This document shows, piece by piece, positions 23,439 to 35,900 of a DNA stretch of 64,000 nt. Location of the stretch: the NCBI GenBank assembly GCA_900708905.1, contig CAADRB010000001.1:3487929-3551928 (forward strand), written 5' to 3'. Position 1 is the stretch's first letter, and each line of letters begins with the position of its first letter. A program made the translations under genes and the position numbers. This stretch comes from Hymenolepis diminuta. Its lineage: Eukaryota > Platyhelminthes > Cestoda > Cyclophyllidea > Hymenolepididae. The notes beneath the pieces were generated by a model. It saw only the letters and a program-made list of their open reading frames with translations. It was not told the origin of the DNA and searched no databases.

Positions 23439-25499
23439 AGGGGAGGTAGAAATGGGGCGGAAAATGTTGGGATACTGTTTACTGGAGAGTCCTCATTGGA
23501 TTTTTGTTTTCAAATTGGATAAAGTATTAACGCGATGTACAGATCAAGTTCCAAAAATCTAATTCCATGATTTGTTAACCGGATTTCGTAACGAATTCTT
23601 GTCCACTGGTTGTTCAGTCATACAAGTTAGTCTAGCTACTTCATTTCTTTTTTCTTTTGAGAAAGTAAAATAATTATATCCCTTATTAAACAGCTTACGA
23701 GATCTTAGCATTGCAGAGCTGAGATGACTAAAATTTTTGCAATATATATTTCATATTATAATATTTGATCAGGTTTAATTCATTATTTGGTATGATATGG
23801 AGCCGTAAGGTGGATGTAAAATATCGAACATTTTTTACCCTCTAATGAGCAAACTGGTTGGATGATAGTAGCTTTTATGAGTCAATCCTGATTTTACATA
23901 CGAAGACATGTGTAATTTTCTATATATTTAACAAGCTTAGAAGAATTGTTAACCTTGAGAAATTGGCATCAAATTCCGTAATATAGGGAAATCAAAAAAA
24001 GCAAAATTCGTCTAAAAATATATCATCTTTTCAAAATTATGCTGTGCAATATGTGTATTAACAAGAGAGTTACAGAAATACTTAAAAATTTTGCATTCAT
24101 ATTCGATCGAATAAATTGTATCTCTAATTAAAAATAGGGTACCTTTAATAAGAACAAATGGCTAAACTTGGCAAATATAATTGTCTGATCATTGTTCGAT
24201 AAAATCAGAACACTTAATATTTGCGCTGTTAAACCTAATCTAAGACTATGTTGCAAACTAAAATAGAGGAGGAGAAAAGTTTTTTTATAAGATAATAATT
24301 TGTGTGCAAGATAACATTCAAGTATTTAATATCAAGAACAATACGAAGAATATTTTGCAAATGTTTGTTAAGATATGGTAGTTAGACATTGAAGGTGATA
24401 TTGCAAATCTTGAAGCAGGAGAAGAAACGAGAGAGTATAAGATTGATGAATAGAAACATAAAAGGTAGTTACGATGTCAAGATACTGACTTTGTTTGAAT
24501 TATTGGAATCATTAAGTTGCCAACTTTTTCATGAAGAGTTTCATATCAAATCGTAATATCCCTACAAGTCGAAGCTCAGTTTTTTGGTGCTTCCATGTTC
24601 GAGAAGTTCAGCGCCCGTTGACTGGTCGATTTCATTGTTGGTTGGCCATTAAGTTTTGATACATTTGTACGATCTTACATCTATAAATTTTTATATAACA
24701 CAAGCAGGAATATTAATCAATTCGTTAAACAGGAATATTAACGACCTACATATACGTACATATTGAAGACAATGATATTTCTGTTTACAAATAAAGAAAT
24801 CATACAATGTACTATCATGAAAATGGGAAGCATAGCTATAGGTGGTAGGAAATAGATTGGGAAAAGGGTGTGAAGATTTGGCTTAGTGATTCGGAACTTC
24901 TTTCATTCTCTCTTCTCGGTTTAGAAGAATGTATGCTATTGTCTTTTCAAAAGATTCATAGAAGAAACTTGCTTTGAATCTAATTCTATCTTTATTGAGA
25001 GCATTCTGATATGTGGCGTTTAAACCAGCAATGTCTTAAAAAATGAGTTAGAACAACCGTAAATCGGTCTGAAAAGCAGTGCAAGAGAATTCTATTCATT
25101 TTTGCAACACTTTGCACATAGATCGGAACTTTAATTTGCACTAATTTTGCTCAAATTTTCCTAAGGCGAGGATTTATGCTTTAGGAGAAAGATTCGATTT
25201 TGTTGGGCGCTTCAGACATTACAAATCAAACCAAAGATTTCATTGGTATTTTGGCTAGTTTGCCTTAGGCATGTCTTTGCGTATGTTCTATTTATGGGGA
25301 CTTTCCTCTCCCAAAATATGTTTTGAAGGTGGATAAATAGGGAGATGTTTGTAAATTCGAAAATATTTTAATTTACATGTAAATACCAGACCGTGTTCTT
25401 GCTTTTTTATCATCGACTTTAAAACAACTCATTGTTTTTGAGAATGACCGTAGCTATTTCTAGAATTTGCTTATCTGCAATTTAAATAAAATAGATTGA

Positions 25500-25600
25500 C
25501 GGACCATCTTTGGATTTATGGTGGTGATGATTACCGATTCGCCAGTGCGTTCTCCTCTCGCTTTCACTTGCAAAGGGTCGCTTTAACCAATGTTCCAAAG
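25500..25600 (+). repeat. Dispersed repeat, related to 46145-46240
   Basis: Shared blocks are GACCATCTTTGG, TGATGATTACCGATTCGCCAGT and TCTCGCTTTCACTTGCA (in the second copy GATCATCTTTGG, GATGATCAATCCGCCAGT, CTTACTTTCACTAGCA). Both copies are followed by a C/T-rich strip and a TTGCAG/TTTCAG-GTTGTG-like string. Type unknown. Confidence 0.5.
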
Positions 25601-26282
25601 GTTATAATAGGTCTTTTTCTTACACATTTCAGTTGTGATTGAATAGGATTCTTCGCTTTTTTACTGCACACCGAATTAGCATCTGTTTGCTTTTACAAAT
25701 AGACTATTGTGCAAACTTAGAGACACTCAATTTTAGTAAATAAAATTTTAGTGCCTTACTGGTCAGTATCTTATATAGCCTTTGAAGTTTTGGTCTTCGA
25801 CGTCGTAATCGTGCGGGAAGATATACCAGAGGAATCTTTTCTTCTGGAACTTCATCACTTATCTCTCTCCAACAGTGAAGTTCTAGCATTATCCGTTAAG
25901 TGATTTTCTGAACAGCCTTTGTTATATTATCATCTAGCGAACGATGTCATTTTAAGTAAATGATTAAGATTTGTGAAACTGGACTGTAAATTTGTTGCTG
26001 AAAGTTATTATCTACATAATTATTTCACTTTTATTCATTAAACCCTTGAATCTTTTGATGTAAATATTTGAATTGAAAAAAAGACTGGAACCAACGTTTG
26101 AAAGAGGTTCAATGAGTAAAATACATTTGTAAATAATTGTATATTAACATAGTTAGGTAAAGTATTTGGCCAAATATTTATCGTGCTCGTCTGTGAAACC
26201 GAAGTTTATGCATATGGTTCCCATCCGTCCACACTGGTTAATGCTTACTAATAAGCGAGGTAACAGAATTAAAGTTTCTCAC

Positions 26283-26578
26283 TATTAGAAGAAATAATAA
26301 TTATTTTCTTTCCTCTCCCGATATTTCTTCTATGAATAAAAATGTAATTTCTTTCTTTAATTCCCGATCGATAAAAGACACTTAATAATTATACTTATTT
26401 GTTTAAGCCGACACCGACTGAGATGGAGTTTCGTTAATGCTCTCTTGTTGACTATAACGTGTCTTGTGATCTGCCGTGAGTTATAAGCTTCTGTGTTAAG
26501 TAGTTATATTACTGAGTAGTCTAGATTGTTGGCTCTGCGAGATTACTACCATAACTCCTAGTTGGTTACATTATAGCA
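26283..26578 (+). repeat. Solo LTR-like element
   Basis: This is a single complete copy of the unit found in tandem at 471-1071. It starts TATTAGAAGAAATAAT and ends TTACATTATAGCA. It contains the same TTTAAGCCGACACCGA, CGTGTCTTGTGATCTGCCGTG and CTCTGCGAGATTACTACC blocks. No internal retrotransposon sequence adjoins it, so it looks like a solo LTR left by recombination. I could not confirm target-site duplications. Confidence 0.65.
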
Positions 26579-27044
26579 AATTCATTTGCTCTTTTAAAGA
26601 TTGAGAAATCTGGATGATCTTGTTATATGTTAAACATCTTACATCACCTTTACATAGCCGGGCAAGATGGCTAAATTTTTTACCTTAAACAAGATCCTGA
26701 TCTTGTTGTGAATCTTGTGGACCGAAATGGTATTAATTTCGAAATAATCTAATGGATTGCTTAAGTTAAACCTCTGGACGACAATCGTAATAATAAGAAA
26801 AGATTCCAAGTTTCCTTTGACCTATTTCATACGGCATTGCAAGTGGAATGAATTAAGCAAGAAAATGCAAACAAATATATGAGTGATATATGGATTAAAT
26901 CAAGGAAAGCAGTAATTACATCCTACTAAAGAAATATAAACCTGAGATATTATAGTGATCGCAGGCATGAAGAACTGAACTTCAATAACCCAATTATGCT
27001 GATGAATTTTAAGATTCTACATTTAAATCCCTATTCATAAAACT

Positions 27045-27262
27045 ACCACATATAACAGAAAAAATTTTCCCAAACCAGTTCTTACATGTAAATGGCGTTA
27101 ATGTAAATCGACCTATCGATGCGAAATCGTGTGTCTTATTTTAACATGGTGATTTTTATACTGTGGTGTTGTCGAATTGGACTTTTAACTAGTGAAATTT
27201 CTTAGAGAATTTAAGAGTCGGTTACGATATCCTACAGAGAAGAGCAGACTATAACACAAAGT
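27045..27262 (+). repeat. Inverted repeat A, right copy
   Basis: Partner of 16735-16990 in opposite orientation, with a ~120 bp well-conserved core (27145-27250) and weaker flanks. Confidence 0.65.
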
Positions 27263-28346
27263 GTCGGGATATTCGTCTCCCACCTAGTCAAACACAATAT
27301 TAGTAAAATTAATATAAAAATAAATAGCACTTAAATACACATAACGTAAATAAGAATAAAAGTTCACTACTGTGACATCCTTAACTACGTAGAGTAGTCA
27401 CTTGAGTGTCCCCATTTTGATTCCCTTTCGCCAATTCTATATATCATTATCGAAGCCAGTATCCCACTTGTGTTTATTGAAGCGTGCAATAGATGTACCC
27501 TACTTACCTTATCCACCTTGTGTGTTCATATATTTTATGAGAATTATTTTTCATGTGAATGATTAATGTTTGTTCCAAACTGTGTAGACGTATCCTCTCT
27601 GCTAGAATTCATACTAAGACTTTATAGTGTTGGGGAGATAATAACTACAATACGTGTGATACTCACCTTCAATAAGGAAAAGATGAAGGCAGTTTGGTTT
27701 GACTAGATCTTTTCTAAATTAACTAGATCTAAATTAAGTTAAGTTAAGTTAAAAAGAGAATTTTTTCCTCACTTATTTAATATTGCGATTTCACAATTCA
27801 AGTCATATGAAGGTAAACTCAAACAACAGTCATTATTTAAATATTTACAAATTTAAAATTGGTCTCTTTACCCGTTTTTAAAATATTGATTAAAATTCAT
27901 ATGTTAATATGCTATTATAAGGAAGAAATGTCCGAAAATTGCAGAGATTTATACTATGTGTTGTAAGTGTTCAAAACAGCTAGAGAAAATTTGGGAATGC
28001 TAAGTTCAGCTGATTTAAACTATGAAAAAGAATAAATAATATTATCAAGGATAGAGTGAAATATTTTAAATATCTGGGTCAGCCAACTTTGTAATTCTAT
28101 TTTATCACATTGCAATTCAGTAAATGTTTAGTGAAAAAGACTTCAATGTAAATTTTGACTTTCCCTCCGAAAGATTTATTTATAAAACAGTGTATCAAAT
28201 GAAAGCTTAAAAAATTTGGGAAACATTATTCGATTTTGGTTTTTAAAAAGGTAAGATGATAATATTATAAATTTGCGTTGCCATTGGTCACTTTCGAACT
28301 TCATTAAATAGCCAATTAGGCTAATTAACCTCTTACTTCACTAGGT

Positions 28347-29286
28347 ATGGCTTTAGCGAAACCTCCAGATTGCCTTAAAAAATATGCCAGAATTTGCAAA
28401 CTAGCACAAGATAATGAAGAAGCCGATCCGGTTATTACTTATTATTGTAAGTATCTTTTTTTCCCTTATTTTCCTTAATGAGGCCGATTGTTCGTTGCCA
28501 GTATGGGACTTAAAGGAGATTCTAAAAACAAAGATGCCCGAGATTTTATAACCAAACTCTTGGATTACCTCGATGCTGAAAAGAAGACACATACTACAGA
28601 CTCGATGTATACCGAAGAACGTGTTGGATTACAATATGTTGAAAGTCAAGCGTTAGATTTATTTACCACCGCATTCAGGAAAGACGAGAGCGGAGATTTT
28701 GGCAAGTAAGTATGGTAATATAAGTCCTCTAGTGCGAAATAATTTTATAGTGCTACCATTACTGGTTTTCTTAATGCTGCAACCCTCCTTGAAGTTTTAA
28801 CCTTAAATGGAGAGACCAATGAAGAGGTTGGTGACTTTCGAACATTTTGTTTAATCATTCCTTAGCTAACAAATGCCCGTAAGTATGCCAAATACAAAGT
28901 GGTGTATCTAGTGGATTGCAAGAAGCGTGGTGTTCAACCCGTTGCGGGTCCTTTGAAAGAAGGGGATGCATCCGTTGCACCAGGTAAAACTGACCTTTTT
29001 TCGAAATGTTAATTGTCCGTTATTACTAGATATCGCGGGTCTGCGTGAGGAGTCCCCACCGCCGAAAGAACACAGCCCAAAATTCTCTCCTGATCTCTCT
29101 AAACAAACAGTCAAGTCCGCTGAATCTGCATCAAATTATGATTTAAAATCATTAGATGAGCTATCCACCGAAGTTTGCGAGAAAACGATCAAGGCAGCTA
29201 AGTTCGCTATTGGTTGTTTGCAGTATAAAGATAGGGATGGTGCTATTAAGTACCTTCAAGAAGCTCTTAATCTCCTAACGCACTAG
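28347..29286 (+). CDS. VTA1: VTA1/LIP5, Vps4 cofactor of the ESCRT pathway, complete, 5 exons
   Basis: Vta1/LIP5 binds and activates the AAA ATPase Vps4, which disassembles ESCRT-III on late endosomes and other membranes. Exons: 28347-28446, 28483-28705, 28751-28826, 28866-28983 and 29030-29286. The four introns are only 36-46 nt. The protein is 257 residues (human 307). The N-terminal tandem-MIT domain (1 to about 160) shows LKKYARICKLAQDNEEADPV followed by YYCRLFVASMGLK, close to the family pattern for binding ESCRT-III tails. The linker is Pro/Ser-rich and short. The C-terminal VSL domain (about 218-257), CEKTIKAAKFAIGCLQYKD then AIKYLQEALNLL, is the Vps4-binding part. The start is the first ATG in frame. 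It converges on METTL17. Confidence 0.96.
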
Positions 29287-29907
29287 AATTCTCACGTCGG
29301 AAACTTCCTTTCTTTAATTTGTTATATGCACTTTTTTCCTACAAATATGAAGATAATATATATTTTTAACTCTTCTGTTGCACTCAGCTATCGTAACTTG
29401 AGGTTTGTCTTGAACTTGAATATCTCATGTGATCGTTTCATAATGCTTGAAAGTTAAGAATCCTTTGGAGTACTACTAGTTTTGACAACAATAGTGCGGG
29501 GTCGACTGGGAAGGTCAGGCAGTTTGTCTAATATCAACAGCCTTAGGAGTGTCTTTGTAATAACTTCGGAATTACGCTCTAGCAGAGTTAACTCAGCGCA
29601 ATCTTCTGTGGGGTCTCGCGGCCAAGATTCAACAAAGAATACTCTGCATCTGGGTTGATATGAAAAGCCTCTCCACTTCTCTTACGCCAAAACTCCTTTT
29701 AAGTCGTCACGTTCCGAGGAGAACTGGAAAAGAAAGTTTGCACAAAATGTGACATTAAATTCAACACGAGACCACTCAAAAGACCTTTTAAGAGAGCAAT
29801 AAAAAGTAGTAAAAACCTGTACTTTACAAACTTTTCAAAGACCCAAGACAAGGGATAACAGAAAATAATCTACACAAAAGTTTGTATTATTCGTCTATAC
29901 AATAAAT
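29287..29907. other. Intergenic gap between convergent VTA1 and METTL17
   Basis: The 621 bp holds both 3' UTRs. No ORF or RNA gene is supported. No canonical AATAAA is obvious for either gene; AATATA-like variants exist. Confidence 0.5.
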
Positions 29908-32900
29908 CTAGCTAGTTTCAGTAGGATTTTCGGTATTAGCATCTGCATCTTCCACACGCTCACAGGGAGCAATGTCTCCAGCAAGAGAATTTTTCAGGAA
30001 GAAGTAGAGTGGTCTGAAAGTTAGAATAAGACATAAAGGAAAAGATAGATTAATAATATAAATCGGTTGTAATGTTAAAATTTATATTACGTTACTTCAC
30101 TTGAAAAAATATGAACAGGGCTCCTCAAGGAAAGCAGAGGAGCCCTAATCCCCATTGTAATGCTACTTCAAGACTAAGACCAAATTAAGCTAAATTTCTC
30201 CCCCTAGGACTAATGATCTTAAAGCTACAGGATGCAACAACCTTTCTCGAGTGTGAAGACCACGAGTTGAGTTGGATAAGCGTAGTAGAATGAAAAAGGA
30301 AAAGTAGGTATTGGGAATTGGAAGAGCAAGGAAAAGCGTCAGCACTAGGCAAGGATAATCACGGTTAAGAGAAAGGCTAGACAAGATATGCTCGAGGGAC
30401 TGTCTGACTTTGACCAATGTGAATGTGAGTCACTGTATTTACTGAAAAAGTGATAGCACATTGGATTCTCTAGTGGCGTACCCACGCTTGCTTATTTTTC
30501 TGCCTTCGTCACTCCGTTCTACGTAAGGCACTTTCGCCGACCTTACCGAACTTCACATTGCTGCCTTAGTTCCAATTTCTCACCGTTTCCTCCTACCGTA
30601 GATACTCGGGTCAGTTTTTGTCTTGTTCCTCTCGGATTCTCTTTAAAACAATACTAACCTCTAACTTTTCCATGATGAGGAGAGTTTGATAGGTTAATGA
30701 GAGACAGGAGACAATCTGAACAGAATTCATGCCTCGGTTGCTAGGTTAATCTCTAACTATTTCCCCTTGTTCATGTTTGAGAATGAGATCGTTCAGTGCT
30801 ACCTTACTTAATAGCCAGATTGCCAATCAATCTCATATAGTCAAGGCTAGAAAAAAATAAGTTGTACGTGCGTAATATTCAAGAATAAAAGATATAAGGT
30901 ATATTAAACACAAGTAAGTTTTCAAAATTCTGCTTAGTCATTATAAGTAAATATAATATAAATTTAACAATAAGCAGCACCGAAACTCTAGATATGGGAA
31001 TAGTGTCAGTACTGAATCTTTTAAATTTGGTGAATTCGATTGTACGGAAATGAATAATAAAGCTAAAAAATAATGTTTATATGATGAAGGAGCTCTAACC
31101 GCAACTGAAGCAAAGTAGAAGTCTTAGTTTCAACAATAACATTTCTTAGTTTGCCTTTCTCCTTCCTTCGGTTAATATTCCGTTGAAAACAATATACCCT
31201 GTCTTATTCTAGGAATGACATTTTGTTTAAATGGACTAAAAGGCAAAGTATTACATTAGTAACCACAGCTTTGTTGTATTGATAGCCTAGATCTCGTGGC
31301 CGTAACACATCCTTTACTACCATTAATATCCAAAGCACAGCTTCTAACGCATAAGTATTAACGAACTAGCTAATTAAAAGAGGGCCAAATCACTCACTGA
31401 TTGGTCCCCGATTTTGAAAAGACCACCCGTTCACAGTCGCCATTGGGTAGACACAAATCGATATCCAAAGCAGGGCCACCACCAGCAGGACGAGGTGAGA
31501 CAATTCGAGGATGGGTGGACACTTCCTTGCCTTCCAAACCCCCCTTTGTGAACCGTCGCCAGTCACCACGACTCACAATGAGATAACTGAAAGCCTCTTC
31601 AGTAGAATAAGCTGGATCCTTGGCAATAAAGAAAAACAATTTGTTAACTGTAAGCAACTAAACCCCAATTATGATGCAAACGATTATACATATATAATGA
31701 GTTAGTGGCCATTAAAGTGATGAGTATTTTTCAATGAGATCTCACATTTAGAGGTGCTATTGCTAGTCCCATCTGCCTACTAATGGCCGTAAGATAGCAA
31801 TAAACCTAAGGGTGGCGTGCCTAATAATTTAATCAAATGAAGTAGTCAATGAGCTCTGAAATCACCCACAACGGGCATTGAGTAAATTCCGCCTTTTTAG
31901 TAACTTAGGTTGCTTAAATTGAATCAGAGTTAGTAATATGATACCCCAAATGGGACGGCTATTTGAATGATGAATACAAAAAAAAACAAACATAATTCAA
32001 AAGAAGAGTAAATAATCCAGTAATTCATGTAACTTTTATGTTAAAAGCACTTTTTAAATATCTCAACAGAGATTTTCCGTTGCAGTTTAGCCCATTACAT
32101 AGGTAGTGTGATTTCAATACGTCAAATAGCAACAACTAATTAAGCGGATCTATTCACTATTGACTCCATAATAACTTTATTTCTCATTATCTACATTAAA
32201 CAATATATATATATTTTCGTGATTCACTTATTGGTTTCCATTCACTTTGTTGACCTTTTCACGTAGTTGTAAACATGGCCCGCCATGCAGTACTACAAAA
32301 AGTCCACTTATTTAAAGATCGTATAGAACCGGACAATGGTATGCGTAACTTTCAAGTTTCAGAATACTGAAGAGAGGGTCCTGCGAGGCGTTATTTTAAT
32401 CTTTACCACATTTTGACATTCTTTACCAGCTTTGATTTAGTTCTGAAGATTATATTCAAGAAAATATCTCGTTGACCAGCCTTGAATGTGGAATAACTAC
32501 GCGAAAATATGTTTACGACGGCTAATTTCTTCTTTACACGCTTATTGTACCCGACATGGGAATTCTTAAGTTAACGGGATTCACAGTGTTATCCTACTTG
32601 AATAACCACGTGAGACTTCCATTCAACAAAATCGAAAAAAATATTAGAAAAAACGCAACTCTCCCTCATGAGGATAACATAACTCACTCTTGTAAGCCCG
32701 AATTGATAATACTTCACGGTGGATTTGCAACCAAGACCGGCTCTGCCACAAGCAAAGCTATGAGGACACTAGAAAGAGATATAGATAGACAATGTAAGAA
32801 GAAATCTTCTGCTTATATATTGTTAGCGTAAGAAAATTAGGGATCAACTTACAGGAGCGAAAATGTGCATATTATCGCCCCCATTTCGAATCTAAAAACA

Positions 32901-35900
32901 AAATTCGCGATGAAAAACTATTTTGTTAAAATAGTATTGCAAACAGGGAATGAAATCCTGTGAATACCAATTGTACTTTTATTTATCAAGAAGTCACATT
33001 TAACAATTAACGAGCAATCATAGTGTAATATATTAACTATGCAAAAGTGGAGCTTAGGTATCATTAAAAAACTCAACAATCCTAATAAGGCATTGATTCT
33101 GTTTGTTGGATAAGAATATATACATCGGGTGTATAAAATCTGTTAACACAATGGTCAACGTGCACATTCACTGATGCGGATGACCAACAAGAGGGGCGGT
33201 AGAATGTACTCAGATACTAAAGTAGCACTAAATCCAGCCTGCAAAGTTGCTTTGTAAAGTCAGACTAAATTACACTTCGAGCAGTTCCTTTGCTAAACTA
33301 ATGACTAATAGGATACAACAGCCTTTTGCAAATGAGAAGGTCAATAGTTGATTTGGATGGTACCCATTATAGACAACTGGAAATAAAAATGGAAGGAGAG
33401 GGAATAGGAAGAACGCAGCAGTGAAACTGAGTGAAACCCAGATTGTGATAAAGAAGCCCATTGAGGTACGACAAGGGAGCTATATGATTTCATGCTCCTT
33501 GTTCATCGATGAGCGAATAATGAAAAAAAACATCAACTCGCAATTAGGGCGCGCAGTCAGTATGTGCGCACTAAAATACCCCAACTTAAATGCTGCGAGC
33601 ACTTACTCTAATGGATTTGGGATGCTTACCTTGTATTCCTAAATTATTAATCTCTCAACGGATAGTCTCAAATGCACCTATATTAAAGATTCCAAATTTG
33701 TCCGTTATTTCTGTTTTTGACTTAAAAGTTCATTTTATCATGATCTAACGCTCTAAAGTTAGAAAAAATAATCAGGATCTAGTTTACAAGTTATCTGAGT
33801 AATAATTCACGACTACAGAATTTAGATATGTTTGTCACTTCTGATGGGATAAGACGCTGTTCTATCTACACAAATTTACTAAATAGAACTATGAGAACCA
33901 ATCAAATTGCGAAGGAAATACTTGACCGACCTATCATGGCTATAACAGTAAAGAATTTTGATTCCTGTCTCTAGAAGCCCGGATTCCCACCTCAAGTGAA
34001 TTCGAGAAAAACAGGAGAGTGCAGAGTTGACGATTGTATGGGAATGTTAGCAGAAAAGAAAAAATACCATCATTCTTCGGGTGTAAAAATCAACAGACTT
34101 TATGTACCCTACTCTGATGACTTAGGAACTCATAAAAAAGATAATAAAGAAATATGACCATCACAGTAACAGACTGAAATTGTATGTCACGTGTTTAGTT
34201 AAGCTTTAAGGTTAATGAAAACCCACTCAACACAAGTCTAACATGACCCCAGAGCTAATTTTAACTTAATGACTAATACTAACTCATCTAGATAAAAATA
34301 TTATAGCAGAAAAAATTTAAGATTTTCCCTTGGCGAAATAAATATTAAACTTTATATTTTCTTATCAATACTATTAAAATATTGACTAACCCTTAAATTG
34401 ATTATTTGAATTAATAAATTACATTCTACTGTACACAGTTCGAGTTAAACTGGAATAAGTTTTCACCTGAAAGAGATGGATGGGATATCGGCCTGCAGGT
34501 CGTAAACTAACAGCTATGATTAGCCAACAAGCACGTTGCTTCCGGAGAATTATAAGTAGGCTAAACTAGCAACCTCGAGAGCTAGTACGGACATGTCAGC
34601 AAGGTGGCCTTGAAGAAACTAGCGTACCAAGATATGATCGCTTGTAGGTCTAATGTAAAATCCCTAAATATCCACAAAATAGCGGTAGGGAAGAGGAGAT
34701 AAAACAAATTTAAAGATGTTAGAAAGGTTGTGTAACGTACAAGGTCATTCATTAGTTCGGATAAATAATTTCATAATTAAACGTCATTTTTATTAGAAAA
34801 GAGAACAAATAAAATAAAACGCCAACATCATAAAAAAATTAATAATTTGCATGCTTTCATTTTCCCCTTGACAAGGTCCATGCAAGGGAAGGAAAGTGGC
34901 CATTGTAGAAAGGTGGTCGCCTGCTCTCACCTTTGTGCTCTTAAATGAATCGTGGTCCACTTTAATGTCTTTTATACTCATTATGGTTGTAAAGCGTTCT
35001 TTGATAAAGGCTTTTCAGACCATCCCCTTGCAAGTTTTTTTCCCCACCTAATAGAAATTCTGAAAAACTCAAGAGTCGTTTAGTTTGAAATATAAAAATT
35101 GAGCATGAAATTCTTTTATTATTCAGCTAGTATCTTGGCGATTAGAAGAACAAATTGCACAACTGTCCAAGTAACCAATAGAGCCGTGGCCGATGGGCTC
35201 TGGACGCAATGAAAAAATCCTGAAATATGAGCATCGAAACACGTTAGAACATGAGGCAGTTGACTATACCCCAAGAAATAAAGAAAGGGACAACCTGAAA
35301 TCATGGATGAAATTTGTAACTCTTCTGATGCTCTGACTTTAATTTATATTTCTATTCGATTCTCCCTACTTTGGTTATCTGAAAATAGAAATGTAACGAA
35401 ATGACAAAACCGCCTTCTCGTTTACAATCAAACTATCAATAAGCGAGCATGAACCACATCTCTGAGATCTAGATTAGATCTAAGATAAGTCAGGCCATGA
35501 TAAACAAAACTATAGTGAACATTGTTGTGTTTTAAGATGCCTTTACATGTATGAAGACATTGCGATGCGAATTATACTTTTTATACGAAAGTGGATATCA
35601 CATTTCTCCTAGAATTCAAATAAGGCGGGACTCAAGGGAACCTGTCATCATTACATAACACTATTTAATCACCGTCCGATCCCTTACCAGATTATTTTGC
35701 CATCCCATCATTGAAATTATAGGAGATTTAGCGTTGCCATGGCTAACAAAACCTATTTAATAACAAGCTAACAATCTGAAGAAACTCAAATTCGGATTGA
35801 GCAAAAGCCTTCTGATAAATGACTTTTATTTTCCTATTACCATCTTATATAGTAATTGTATTATGATTAATGGAATATTCGTAGTAGGGGCCAAAACCGC

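Larger units (their letters stand above)
14907..28346. other. Gene-poor 13.4 kb block between MFF and VTA1
   Basis: No conserved gene was found here on either strand. The block is AT-rich and holds repeats listed separately: inverted copies at 16735-16990/27045-27262 and 17227-17525/22725-23005, direct copies at 20600-20760/22235-22420, a solo LTR-like unit at 26283-26578 and an assembly gap at 23430. A TATAAATAG box within pyrimidine-rich sequence near 15950-16060 looks like another LTR promoter remnant. Open frames are short with no recognised domain. The best-looking is 25889-25704 (-), with an Arg-rich segment and a good donor, but it has no partner exon I can find. Confidence 0.55.

Noticed and set aside
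25704..25889. Minus-strand frame with an Arg-rich segment (LPARLRRRRPKLQRLYK), an ATG and a good GTAAGG donor
   Set aside because: No partner exon or homologous family could be found, and the flank (25500-25600) is repeat sequence. It may be a real first exon, but support is too weak to list.
27731..27751. Short tandem AAGTT repeats, and CAAAT repeats near 38960
   Set aside because: Only three to four units each. Ordinary low-complexity sequence, not a CRISPR-like or regulatory array.
32276..32371. Plus-strand ATG frame MARHAVLQKVHLFK... with a possible GTATGC donor
   Set aside because: Only 31 codons unspliced. No downstream exon keeps frame for long and there is no recognised family.
32556..32831. 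91-codon plus-strand frame in METTL17 intron 5
   Set aside because: No recognised domain. It lies antisense in an intron and composition gives no strong coding signal.
34793..34981. Minus-strand frame containing LHGPCQGENES, tested as the missing METTL17 cysteine exon
   Set aside because: No CPH motif, no fitting splice sites in the needed phase, and no alignment to the family on either side.
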